From Thalassobaculum fulvum (GTDB taxonomy: Bacteria; Pseudomonadota; Alphaproteobacteria; Thalassobaculales; Thalassobaculaceae): 64,000 nt of DNA. The notes under the pieces were generated by a model, which saw only the letters and a program-made list of their open reading frames with translations, was not told the origin of the DNA and made no database searches. The stretch lies in the NCBI RefSeq assembly GCF_014652915.1, contig NZ_BMZS01000007.1, positions 62,001-126,000 on the forward strand. The letters run 5' to 3'. This document shows, in pieces, positions 7,928 through 15,339 of the stretch; positions within the stretch are counted from its first letter, which is position 1, and every line of letters begins with the position of its first letter. Both the position numbers and the translations under genes were made by a program.

Positions 7928-9334
7928 ATGATCCGATTCGCATCGCTTCTCATGGGCGCGGCGCTGGTGCTGCTGCCGGCGGCCGGCGCGCGCGCCGCCG
8001 GCTCGCCGTGCCAGGGCTCGATCGACTACCTGATGGACCGCTACGCCAACGACCCGGCGACCCAGGCGGCGTTCCAGGCGACCTTTGACGGCCTGCAGCC
8101 GCTGCCGCCCGGCTACGCCTACGGCGGGTCGACCGACAATCCGTGGAAGGCGGCCGGCAGCGGGGCCGGGCTGGCGTCGGCGGTGGCCGAGTTCTACACC
8201 CAGGTCTGCACCCTGCTGCCGCAGATCGTCGGCACCAACGACAACGCGCTCGATTCGATCCAGTACTTCGCGTGGCTGTACTACCACAACGCCGCCGGTC
8301 GCCGGATGGTCCAGGGGATCGATCCGGTCGATCCGGCCAAGCCGCTGGAATCGGTGAAGGTTTTCCTGATCCGCTTCAACCGCGAGTACAAGGCCTACAT
8401 GGACGGCCCGGACTCCACGACCTTCGTGCCGGAGTGGATCAAAGACCCGCGGCTGGAGATCGAGGACTACGAGATCACCAAGGCGGCCGACTACCCGAGC
8501 TGGAACGCGTTCTTCGCCCGCAACCTGAAGACCGACCCGGTGACCGGCGGTTATCCGTCCCGGCCGGTCACCCTGCCGGGCCGCGACTACGTGGTGGTGT
8601 CGCCGACCGACTGCATCATGAACCCGCTGGTGCAGATGGTGGTCTCGAAGTCCGGGCCGGTGGAGCGCAGGCTCCTGGAGAACCCGCTGCAGCAGGACAC
8701 CGTGCTCGACGTCAAGGGCATCCCGCTGTCGGTCGACGACCTGCTGGCCAACGCCCCGGACGACCTGAAGGCCAGGTTCGGCGGCGGCAGCGGGCTGGCC
8801 TGCGTGCTGATGCCGAACACCTACCACCACTTCCACAGCCCGGTGGACGGCACCATCCGCTATGCCGAGATCGTCGAGGCCGGCACCAAGGACGCGTTCG
8901 GCACCTTCGGCTACGACGACTGGCCGAACTGGGTGCCGCTGAGCGGCGACGTCGGCCGGCCCGGGACCGATTTCAGCCAGTTCCAGGGCTTCACCCGCGG
9001 CGTGATCGTGATCGAGGTGAGCTACGCCAACCTGCCGAGGCTCGAGCCGGAGCGGCTGACCGGCTACGTCGCGTCGATCCCGGTCGGCCTCGACACCGTC
9101 GGGTCGGTGGTGTTCGCGCCCGGCGTGGTCGAGGGTGCGCGGGTCCGCAAGGGGGTCACCGAGTTCGGCAACTTCTTCTTCGGCGGCTCGCTGAACATCC
9201 TGCTGTTCTCGCCGATCCAGGGCACCGACGGCACCCAGATGGTCAGCCCGGCGGTGCAGACCCGCATGGGCAACCAGATCGCCATCCTGAACACGCCCTA
9301 CCGGGCGCCGAAGACGCCGTGGACGCCGGACTGA
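7928..9334 (+). CDS. Exported phosphatidylserine decarboxylase-like protein
   Basis: The 468-residue protein begins with a clear signal peptide (MIRFASLLMGAALVLLPAAG, cleavage after ARA at about residue 24). An N-terminal region of about 150 residues resembles the domain often found ahead of PSD-like proteins. A PSD domain follows: PTDCIMNPL, the histidine motif NTYHHFHSPVDG near residue 300, and a C-terminal FFFGGSLN whose GGS corresponds to the GS self-cleavage site that yields the pyruvoyl cofactor. True PSDs make phosphatidylethanolamine at the cytoplasmic membrane; a secreted member must have another substrate or act in the periplasm. The ATG at 7928 follows a strong GAGGGAGGGGG site. 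There is no linked phosphatidylserine synthase gene. Confidence 0.75.
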   Translation: MIRFASLLMGAALVLLPAAGARAAGSPCQGSIDYLMDRYANDPATQAAFQATFDGLQPLPPGYAYGGSTDNPWKAAGSGAGLASAVAEFYTQVCTLLPQIVGTNDNALDSIQYFAWLYYHNAAGRRMVQGIDPVDPAKPLESVKVFLIRFNREYKAYMDGPDSTTFVPEWIKDPRLEIEDYEITKAADYPSWNAFFARNLKTDPVTGGYPSRPVTLPGRDYVVVSPTDCIMNPLVQMVVSKSGPVERRLLENPLQQDTVLDVKGIPLSVDDLLANAPDDLKARFGGGSGLACVLMPNTYHHFHSPVDGTIRYAEIVEAGTKDAFGTFGYDDWPNWVPLSGDVGRPGTDFSQFQGFTRGVIVIEVSYANLPRLEPERLTGYVASIPVGLDTVGSVVFAPGVVEGARVRKGVTEFGNFFFGGSLNILLFSPIQGTDGTQMVSPAVQTRMGNQIAILNTPYRAPKTPWTPD

Positions 9335-9343
9335 ACCAGCGGT

Positions 9344-9535
9344 TCAACCGAGGATCAGCGCGACGATCAGCGATCCCGCCAGGCTGACGACCAGCGCGAG
9401 TTGCGCCAGCCGCAGCCGGGCCAGGGCGACCTCTTCCCAGTAGTCGACGGGGTCGCTGTCCGGCGACGGGATCGGGTCGGGGTATCGACGTGGGCGATGG
9501 GGCCGGCGTGCCCGTCGTTCGGCATTGGTGGTCAT
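9344..9535 (-). CDS. Small single-pass membrane protein
   Basis: A 63-residue protein with a basic, arginine- and proline-rich N-terminal half, then an acidic patch (DSDPVDYWEE) and one C-terminal hydrophobic helix (LAQLALVVSLAGSLIVALILG, to the last residue). GGAGGG lies upstream of the ATG at 9533-9535, which supports expression. I do not recognise the family. The tail-anchored layout, with the N-terminus in the cytoplasm, is inferred. It converges with the PSD-like gene, leaving nine bases between stop codons. Confidence 0.6.
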   Translation of the reverse strand: MTTNAERRARRPHRPRRYPDPIPSPDSDPVDYWEEVALARLRLAQLALVVSLAGSLIVALILG

Positions 9536-9847
9536 GGCAACCCTCCATTGACCTTTCGATCCGATGGCGTTGCCCCCCAGACGATGTTTTCTATGTGGTC
9601 CGATCATGGGCCCGACGCACCGTCCGCCGCCTTCCCGGGGCCGCGATCTCACGCGGGTGTGACGACGGAGCGCGGCGGAATCCGCCGCGGCATACCCGGC
9701 CGAATCAGTCACGCGTGTGTCGCTCCAGCGGCCCGGCCAGGACCGGTTGTGCGGCCTCGAACGGTTGGTTTCGCAGGCGGTCCGGCCGCCGGATGGACCG
9801 GCGTCGCGCGATCGGTTATCCGGAGGGCCGGCAACGGGAGAGTCGCG
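9536..9847. other. Divergent gap of 312 bases with one perfect palindrome, no gene seen
   Basis: The region separates the small membrane protein gene (minus) from pyrF (plus) and must hold both promoters. The only clear structure is a perfect 19-base palindrome at 9671-9689 with nine-base arms CGCGGCGGA and TCCGCCGCG around a single A, about 160 bases before pyrF. No open frame with coding character is present on either strand. Confidence 0.5.
9671..9689. repeat. Perfect 19-base palindrome upstream of pyrF
   Basis: Arms CGCGGCGGA and TCCGCCGCG flank one A. It could be a protein-binding operator or a short hairpin; its place between divergent genes favours regulation, but nothing more can be read from it. 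Confidence 0.4.
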
Positions 9848-10750
9848 ATGTCGTCAACGACCTGGACCGGGATCCTCGAGGCCCATGCCCGGGCGCACGG
9901 CGAGATCGTGGTCGGCATCGATCCCCACCTCCCGGACGTGCCCGCGGCGTTCGAGACCGTCGGCGGCACGATGGGCTGGCTGCCGGCCTATCTCGACTTC
10001 GTCCTCGACACCACCGCCGGCCGCGCCGGTTTCGTCAAGTTCCAGGCGGCGTTCTTCGAGGCCTGCGGCCTGGCCGGCCTTGGCGCCCTGTCGGTGGCGA
10101 TGCATCGCGCGCGGGATCTCGGATTCGGCGTCATCCTCGACGCCAAGCGCGGCGACATCGGCTCGACGGCGGCGGCCTACGCCCGCGCCTACCTGACGCC
10201 GGCCGAGCACGGCGGCGGTGGCGATTTCGAGGCCGACTGCCTGACCGTGAACCCGATGATGGGTCCCGACACGCTGGAACCGTTCCTGGACTGCGTCGAC
10301 CGCTACGGCAAGGGGCTGTTGGTGCTGTGCCGCACCTCCAATCCCGGCGCCGGCTGGCTGCAGGACCGGATGACCGGCAACCGCCTGGTCTCCGAGCGGC
10401 TGGCCGAGCTGATCACCGCGGTCGGCCGGGGACAGTCGACCGGTGCGGGGTTGAGCCCGGTCGGCGCCGTGATCGGGGCGACCGTGGCGGCGGAGGGGCG
10501 GCGCCTGCGGCACCTGCTGCCGAACGCGACCATCCTGGCCCCGGGCATTGGCCCGCAGGGCGGCGATCCGGGGGCGCTGGACGCGCTGCGCGGCGGGCGG
10601 CCGGGCGACCTGCTGGTGCCGGTGTCGCGCGGGTTGCTGCGGGCCGAGGACCGCGGCATCGCCCTCGACGACTACCGGCGGCTGGTCATCGGGCGGCTGG
10701 AGCACCTGAAGGCGGCGGTCGCACGACCGCCGCTCGACGCGGCCGGCTGA
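9848..10750 (+). CDS. pyrF: Orotidine 5'-phosphate decarboxylase, type 2
   Basis: The 300-residue enzyme converts OMP to UMP, the last step of pyrimidine biosynthesis. The catalytic motif DAKRGDIGST is at residues 98-107, with Lys100 and the Asp-Lys-Asp network. Length and the inserted loops match the type 2 subfamily (about 270-300 residues, mycobacterial-like) and not the shorter E. coli type (about 245). The N-terminal VVGIDPHL strand carries the substrate-binding Asp. The ATG at 9848 follows GGGAG. It converges with the LysR gene, leaving only three bases between stop codons. No other pyrimidine gene is nearby. Confidence 0.9.
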   Translation: MSSTTWTGILEAHARAHGEIVVGIDPHLPDVPAAFETVGGTMGWLPAYLDFVLDTTAGRAGFVKFQAAFFEACGLAGLGALSVAMHRARDLGFGVILDAKRGDIGSTAAAYARAYLTPAEHGGGGDFEADCLTVNPMMGPDTLEPFLDCVDRYGKGLLVLCRTSNPGAGWLQDRMTGNRLVSERLAELITAVGRGQSTGAGLSPVGAVIGATVAAEGRRLRHLLPNATILAPGIGPQGGDPGALDALRGGRPGDLLVPVSRGLLRAEDRGIALDDYRRLVIGRLEHLKAAVARPPLDAAG

Positions 10751-10753
10751 CCG

Positions 10754-11644
10754 TCAGCCGCCGTCCGGGTCGCGCCGCAGGTCCTTGGCGATCCGGCAAA
10801 GCTCCACGATATCGGCCCGGTAGGCCAGCGACTGCGAGAAGAACACGTACTCCTCGAACGCCTCGCCGGCCTCGGCGATCGGGATCCGGGCCAGGCCGTC
10901 GCGCCGGCTGCTGGCCTGGTCGAAGGCGAAGCCGATGCCGACGCCGGCGGCGACCGCCTCGACCACCGCCTCGCGGCTGCCGAGCACCAGGCTCGGCTCC
11001 AGCGCGACCCGGCTGCGCTCGGCGATGCGCTGGAGCGAGCGCTGGGTGATCGAGGTGCCGGTCCGCAGGATCAGCGGCTCGCGCGACAGCGCTTCCAGGG
11101 TGGTCCGGCGCTGCCGGGCCAGCCGGTGCCCGCTCGGGACCAGGGCGACCAGCCGCAGTGGCGCGCAGGCGACCCGCATGAACGGCTCCTCGCCCGGCCC
11201 CTCGGTCAGGATCCCGACATCGGCGTGGCGCTCGGCGACGTCGCGAACGACCTCGTTCCAGTCGCCGAACCGCACCGTCAGCCGGACCTCGGGATGGGCC
11301 AGGCGGAACCGGGCGATCAATGCCATCGCCGGGTTCGGCGCCCCGGCCGCGATGGTCAGCGAGCCGCGGGCGAGGGCGGCCGACTGCCCGAGGATCTGCG
11401 CGGACTCGTCGAGCAGGTCGTCGAGCCGCTGGCTCGCCCGGAACAGCTCGCGGCCCAGTTCCGTCAATGTGACACCTCTGCGACCGCGCTCGCACAGCTG
11501 GGCACCGTGCTCGCGCTCCAGGCTGCGGATCTGCGCACTGACCGCGGGCTGCGAGATTCCGAGCTCGGCGGCGGCGGCCGAGAAGTTGCCGTGGCGGGCG
11601 ACGGCGTTGAACACCCGGAGCTGGGACGGCGAGGGGCGGGGCAT
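10754..11644 (-). CDS. LysR family transcriptional regulator
   Basis: A 296-residue regulator with an N-terminal winged helix-turn-helix (residues 4-62; the stretch FSAAAAELGISQPAVSAQIR is the classic LysR recognition helix region), a linker helix, and a periplasmic-binding-protein-like effector domain from about residue 90. It is transcribed divergently from the permease-binding protein-phosphatase genes. The gap holds a T-N11-A box and a second perfect dyad, so it very likely controls that operon and itself. The effector is probably the transported compound or a breakdown product. Confidence 0.9.
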   Translation of the reverse strand: MPRPSPSQLRVFNAVARHGNFSAAAAELGISQPAVSAQIRSLEREHGAQLCERGRRGVTLTELGRELFRASQRLDDLLDESAQILGQSAALARGSLTIAAGAPNPAMALIARFRLAHPEVRLTVRFGDWNEVVRDVAERHADVGILTEGPGEEPFMRVACAPLRLVALVPSGHRLARQRRTTLEALSREPLILRTGTSITQRSLQRIAERSRVALEPSLVLGSREAVVEAVAAGVGIGFAFDQASSRRDGLARIPIAEAGEAFEEYVFFSQSLAYRADIVELCRIAKDLRRDPDGG

Positions 11645-11660
11645 CGGGGATTATCCTGAC

Positions 11661-11675
11661 ATAAGCTGAAATTAT
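11661..11675. promoter_or_regulatory. LysR-type operator (T-N11-A box)
   Basis: ATAA and TTAT arms are separated by GCTGAAA, giving the canonical LysR T-N11-A spacing. It lies 17 bases from the LysR start codon and is flanked by an outer CTGA/TCAG pair (11657-11681). The position in the divergent region and the fit to the consensus support a recognition-binding site. Confidence 0.6.
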
Positions 11676-11694
11676 GATTCAGGGCCAAACCGGC

Positions 11695-11711
11695 AAGATG
11701 AATATCATCTT
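11695..11711. promoter_or_regulatory. Second operator-like palindrome in the LysR/ABC divergent region
   Basis: Perfect arms AAGATGA (11695-11701) and TCATCTT (11705-11711) surround ATA. Its centre is about 35 bases from the T-N11-A box. LysR regulators commonly bind a recognition site and an activation site at such spacing, so this may be the activation site for the ABC operon. Confidence 0.5.
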
Positions 11712-11770
11712 CGGCCGGTATCCGGATGCCTGTCCCGCCGAATTGCGGGTCGCCGTCATCCGAGGCCGTC

Positions 11771-12691
11771 GTGCTGCGCTACATGTCGATCCGAACCGCC
11801 AGGGCCCTGCTCACCCTCTGGGTGATCCTGACGGTGGTGTTCGTCGCCACCCGGATCTCCGGCGACACCATCGACTTCCTGCTGCCCGAGGGCACCGATC
11901 CCGACTCCCGGGCTGCGATGGTCCAGTACCTCGGGCTCGACCGCTCGATCATCGAGCAGTACGCGATCTATGTCCGGGAGTTCCTGGGCGGGCATTTCGG
12001 GCTCAGCTTCTACGAGCGCCGGCCGGTCGAGGTGATCTACCTGGAGCGCCTCGGCCCGTCGCTGGCGCTGTACGCCTCGGCGCTGATCCTGGCGATCGTG
12101 CTCGGCATGCCGCTGGGCATCGTCGCCGCGCTCAAGCGCAACACCGCGCTGGCCCGCGGCATCATGACCGCGGCGTTCCTCGGCTACGCGATCCCGAACT
12201 TCGTCCTGGCGATCCTGCTGCTGCTGATCTTCAGCTTCCATCTCGGCTGGCTGCCGAGCGCCGGCGCCGCCACGCCCGCCCACTACGTGATGCCGACCTT
12301 GGCGGTCGGCTCGGTGCTGCTGGCGGCGGTCGTTCGCTTCACCCGCAGCTCGATGCTCGACGTGCTGAGCCAGGACTACCTGCGCACGGCGCGCGCCAAG
12401 GGGGTGAGCGAGCGGGTGCTGGTGCTGCGCCACGCCCTGCGCAACGCCCTGATCCCGATCCTGACCGTCATCGGCCTGCAGGTGACCAACGTGCTCGGCG
12501 CCGCGGTCATCATCGAGACCGTGTTCGCCTGGCCCGGCCTCGGCGAGCAGATCGTGCTGGCCACCATCCGCCGCGACTACCCGACCCTGCAGTTCGGGGT
12601 GCTCGGGTTCGCGGCCGTCGTCGTGACCGTGAACCTCGCGGTCGACCTGCTGTACTCGGTCGTGGACCCGCGGGTCCGGGTGGGAGGCTGA
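11771..12691 (+). CDS. ABC transporter permease, DppB/OppB type
   Basis: A 306-residue inner-membrane permease with six hydrophobic segments. The EAA loop (ARAKGVSERVLVLRHALRNA, around residue 215) docks the ATPase, and the N-terminus (ARALLTLWVILTVVFVATRI) is typical of the first permease of dipeptide, opine and nickel importers. The start is taken as the GTG at 11771, five bases after GAGG (11762-11765); an ATG at 11783 is possible. The C-terminus ends in DLLYSVVDPRVRVGG, as in DppB. The next permease gene starts after one base. No ATP-binding subunit is encoded in the cluster. Confidence 0.9.
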   Translation: MLRYMSIRTARALLTLWVILTVVFVATRISGDTIDFLLPEGTDPDSRAAMVQYLGLDRSIIEQYAIYVREFLGGHFGLSFYERRPVEVIYLERLGPSLALYASALILAIVLGMPLGIVAALKRNTALARGIMTAAFLGYAIPNFVLAILLLLIFSFHLGWLPSAGAATPAHYVMPTLAVGSVLLAAVVRFTRSSMLDVLSQDYLRTARAKGVSERVLVLRHALRNALIPILTVIGLQVTNVLGAAVIIETVFAWPGLGEQIVLATIRRDYPTLQFGVLGFAAVVVTVNLAVDLLYSVVDPRVRVGG

Positions 12692-12692
12692 C

Positions 12693-13586
12693 ATGACCCT
12701 GGCATTCCCGTCGCTCGCGGAGGCCGATCGCCGGCCCAGCCGGGCGCTCAAGGCCTGGCGCCGGATTCCGCTCGGCATCCGGCTGTGCTTCCTGGTGGCG
12801 GCGCTGCTGGTGCTGGCAGCGGCCCTGGCGCCCTGGGTGTCGCCGATGGACCCGGACCACCAGTCGCTGCTGTCGCGGCTTCGGCCGCCGGTCGGCTTCG
12901 AGCGGGCCAAGGCCGGCTACCTGCTCGGCACCGACCAGCTCGGCCGGGACGTGCTGTCGCGCTGTATCCACGGGCTGACCGTCACCCTCGGCATGGCGGC
13001 GCTCGGCGCCACCATCAGCCTGACCCTTGGCACCGGGCTCGGCCTGCTGAGCGGCTATGTCGGCGGCCGGGTGGACGACGCCATCATGGCGGTCGTCGAC
13101 ATCCAGATCGCGGTGCCGTTCACCCTGGTGGCGCTACTGGTGGTGGCGATCGCCGGCACCGGCGTCGAGGTACTGATCCTGGTGCTCGGCATCGCCTACT
13201 GGGAGCAGTACGCCCGGATCGTGCGCGGCCAGGTCCTGGCGCTGCGCAGCCTGCCGTTCGTCGAGGCCGGCCGGGCCATCGGCATGTCGAATTCGCGCCT
13301 GCTGTTCCGCCACATCCTGCCGAACGTGGCGTCGCCGATCATCGTCCAGGCGACCCTGGTGATCAGCAACCTGATCCTGCTCGAGTCCTCGCTGTCGTTC
13401 CTCGGCCTCGGCATCCAGCCGCCGACCGCCTCGCTCGGCTCGATGGTCGGGCAGGGCCGCGACTACATGGCCTCGGCCCCGTGGATCGTCGCCGCCCCGG
13501 CCCTGCTGATCGTCGCGGTCGCGCTGGTGGTGCTGCTGATCGGCGACTGGCTGCGCGACAGCCTGGACGTGCGGCTTTCGGACTGA
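12693..13586 (+). CDS. ABC transporter permease, DppC/OppC type
   Basis: A 297-residue inner-membrane protein and partner of the preceding permease. It has an N-terminal cytoplasmic tail, a first membrane segment at about 30-50, the conserved LLGTDQLGRDVLSR motif of DppC-type subunits (around 78-91), and an EAA loop (EAGRAIGMSNSRLLFRHILP, around 190-209). It ends in GDWLRDSLDVRLSD, normal for the family. The ATG follows the upstream TGA by one base, so translation is coupled. It forms the translocation pore with the DppB-like subunit. Confidence 0.9.
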   Translation: MTLAFPSLAEADRRPSRALKAWRRIPLGIRLCFLVAALLVLAAALAPWVSPMDPDHQSLLSRLRPPVGFERAKAGYLLGTDQLGRDVLSRCIHGLTVTLGMAALGATISLTLGTGLGLLSGYVGGRVDDAIMAVVDIQIAVPFTLVALLVVAIAGTGVEVLILVLGIAYWEQYARIVRGQVLALRSLPFVEAGRAIGMSNSRLLFRHILPNVASPIIVQATLVISNLILLESSLSFLGLGIQPPTASLGSMVGQGRDYMASAPWIVAAPALLIVAVALVVLLIGDWLRDSLDVRLSD

Positions 13587-13701
13587 GGTTCCCCAACCAC
13601 CAGAGAGCGGGGGCCACCCGCCGGAGACCGATCACCCCAACACCGACCACCCCACGACGGGACCCGCGCCCGCGGTTCCCCTGCCGAAGGAGGGCATACC
13701 G

Positions 13702-15264
13702 ATGAAGAGACTGCTGCTGTCCGCGGTCGCGCTGACCGCGGTCATGGCCGCGATGCCGGCCGGCGCCGCCGAGCTCAAGGTCGCGGCCGCCAACATGCAG
13801 AGCTATTTCGACCCCGGCAAGGACCACTCCAACGTCGGGTCGCTGCAGTACTACAACACCTTCGACACCCTGATCGAGAAGGACCACACGAAGGTCGAGC
13901 CGGTGTTCATGCCGGGCCTGGCCGAGAGCTGGAAGATGGTCTCGCCGACGGTGGTCGAGCTGAAGCTGCGCCACGGCGTGCTGTTCCAGAACGGCGACCC
14001 GATGACCGCCGACGACGTGGTGTTCTCGCTGAACCGCATGTTCAAGCCGACCTATGCGCCGTACGTCAGCCGGTCGAAGGAATACTTCGACAACATGGAC
14101 CGGGCCGAGAAGGTCGATGACTACACCGTGCGGGTCGTCACCAAGCGGCCGGACCCGATCCTCGAGACCCTGCTGAACGTCCAGCAGTCGATGATCGTCC
14201 CGAAGAAGTACCTGATGGGCCTGACCGGCGACCCGAACGTCGACGAGGCCTCGGACTACGATGCGTTCGGCCTGAAGCCGGTCGGCACCGGCCCGTACAG
14301 GGTCGCCGCGTTCCAGCCGGGCGAGCGCCTGGTGTGGGAGCGCTTCGACGGCTTCTGGGGCGACAAGCCGGACTTCGAGCGGGTCGAGGTGGTGCGCATG
14401 CCGGAGATGGCGGCGCGGCTGACCGCCCTGAAGAACGCCGAGGTCGACATCATCACCAACGTCCCGCCGGACCAGCTCGAGGCGATCGACAGGGACCCGA
14501 ACACCAAGACCGTCGGCATGCTGACGCCGCTGTTCCACGTGGTGTTCTACAACGCCAACAACCCGAAGATGACCAAGCAGATCCGCCAGGCGCTGAACCT
14601 GGCGATCGACCGCGACCTGCTGAACGAGGCGCTGTGGAACGGCAAGTCGAAGGTGCCGGCGAGCCACACCTACCCGCAGTACGGCGCCATGCACGATCCG
14701 GACTTCAAGTGGATCGAGTATGACCCGGCGAAGGCCAGGAAGCTGCTGGCCGAGGCCGGCTACGACGGCTTCGAGATCCGTTACGACACCCACCCGACCT
14801 ACTACACCAACGGTCTGCTGGCCGCCCAGGCGATCCAGGAGATGTGGGCCGCGGTCGGCGTGAACATGAAGATCAACGTCGACGAGCGCTGGACCGGCGG
14901 CGACAAGGACCTGATGGCCCGCAACTGGTCGAACCCGATGTACTTCCCGGACCCGGCCGGCTCCTACGGCACCATGTGGAGTCCGACCGGCGCCCGCATC
15001 AGCGCCGGCACCTGGACCCCGTCCAAGGAATACGAGCAGATGTGGGACGAGTTCCGGTTCTCGCTCGACCCGAAGCAGCGCCTGGAGGCCTACAGGAAGG
15101 TCCAGCGCTACGCCGCCGAGGAGGCGCCGTTCACGATCCTGTACCAGCCCTACGAGTCCTACGGGCTGCGCAAGAACGTCGAGTGGCGGCCGCTGCCGGG
15201 GCACATCCCGTACGTGCTCGACTTCCGCAAGGGCAACGTGGCCGTCGCCGCGGCGACCAACTGA
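13702..15264 (+). CDS. ABC transporter substrate-binding protein, SBP family 5
   Basis: A 520-residue periplasmic binding protein. The signal peptide is MKRLLLSAVALTAVMAAMPAGA, cleaved at about residue 23. It has the family 5 fold: LKLRHGVLFQNGDPMTADDVVFSLNR (split here as LKLRHGVLF and GDPMTADDVVFSLNR), then PVGTGPYRV, and a C-terminal lobe with YQPYESYGLRKN. Family 5 binds peptides, opines, nickel chelates, heme and sugar phosphates, so the ligand cannot be fixed. GAAGGAGG lies just upstream of the ATG. A very stable hairpin follows the stop codon, before the phosphatase gene; such structures often keep binding-protein mRNA abundant. Confidence 0.9.
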   Translation: MKRLLLSAVALTAVMAAMPAGAAELKVAAANMQSYFDPGKDHSNVGSLQYYNTFDTLIEKDHTKVEPVFMPGLAESWKMVSPTVVELKLRHGVLFQNGDPMTADDVVFSLNRMFKPTYAPYVSRSKEYFDNMDRAEKVDDYTVRVVTKRPDPILETLLNVQQSMIVPKKYLMGLTGDPNVDEASDYDAFGLKPVGTGPYRVAAFQPGERLVWERFDGFWGDKPDFERVEVVRMPEMAARLTALKNAEVDIITNVPPDQLEAIDRDPNTKTVGMLTPLFHVVFYNANNPKMTKQIRQALNLAIDRDLLNEALWNGKSKVPASHTYPQYGAMHDPDFKWIEYDPAKARKLLAEAGYDGFEIRYDTHPTYYTNGLLAAQAIQEMWAAVGVNMKINVDERWTGGDKDLMARNWSNPMYFPDPAGSYGTMWSPTGARISAGTWTPSKEYEQMWDEFRFSLDPKQRLEAYRKVQRYAAEEAPFTILYQPYESYGLRKNVEWRPLPGHIPYVLDFRKGNVAVAAATN

Positions 15265-15277
15265 CCGCATACTCGCC

Positions 15278-15304
15278 GGGGGCGGGGCTGTCGGCTCCGC
15301 CCCC
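15278..15304 (+). terminator. GC hairpin after the binding-protein gene, likely partial terminator or mRNA stabiliser
   Basis: Eleven-base arms GGGGGCGGGGC (15278-15288) and GCTCCGCCCCC (15294-15304), with one G-U pair, enclose TGTCG. No T run follows. Its place between the high-demand binding protein and the enzyme gene suggests it lowers read-through and protects the upstream message. Confidence 0.6.
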
Positions 15305-15339
15305 ATTCCTTGCCTGAAGAACCCGAGGAACCGCCTCCG

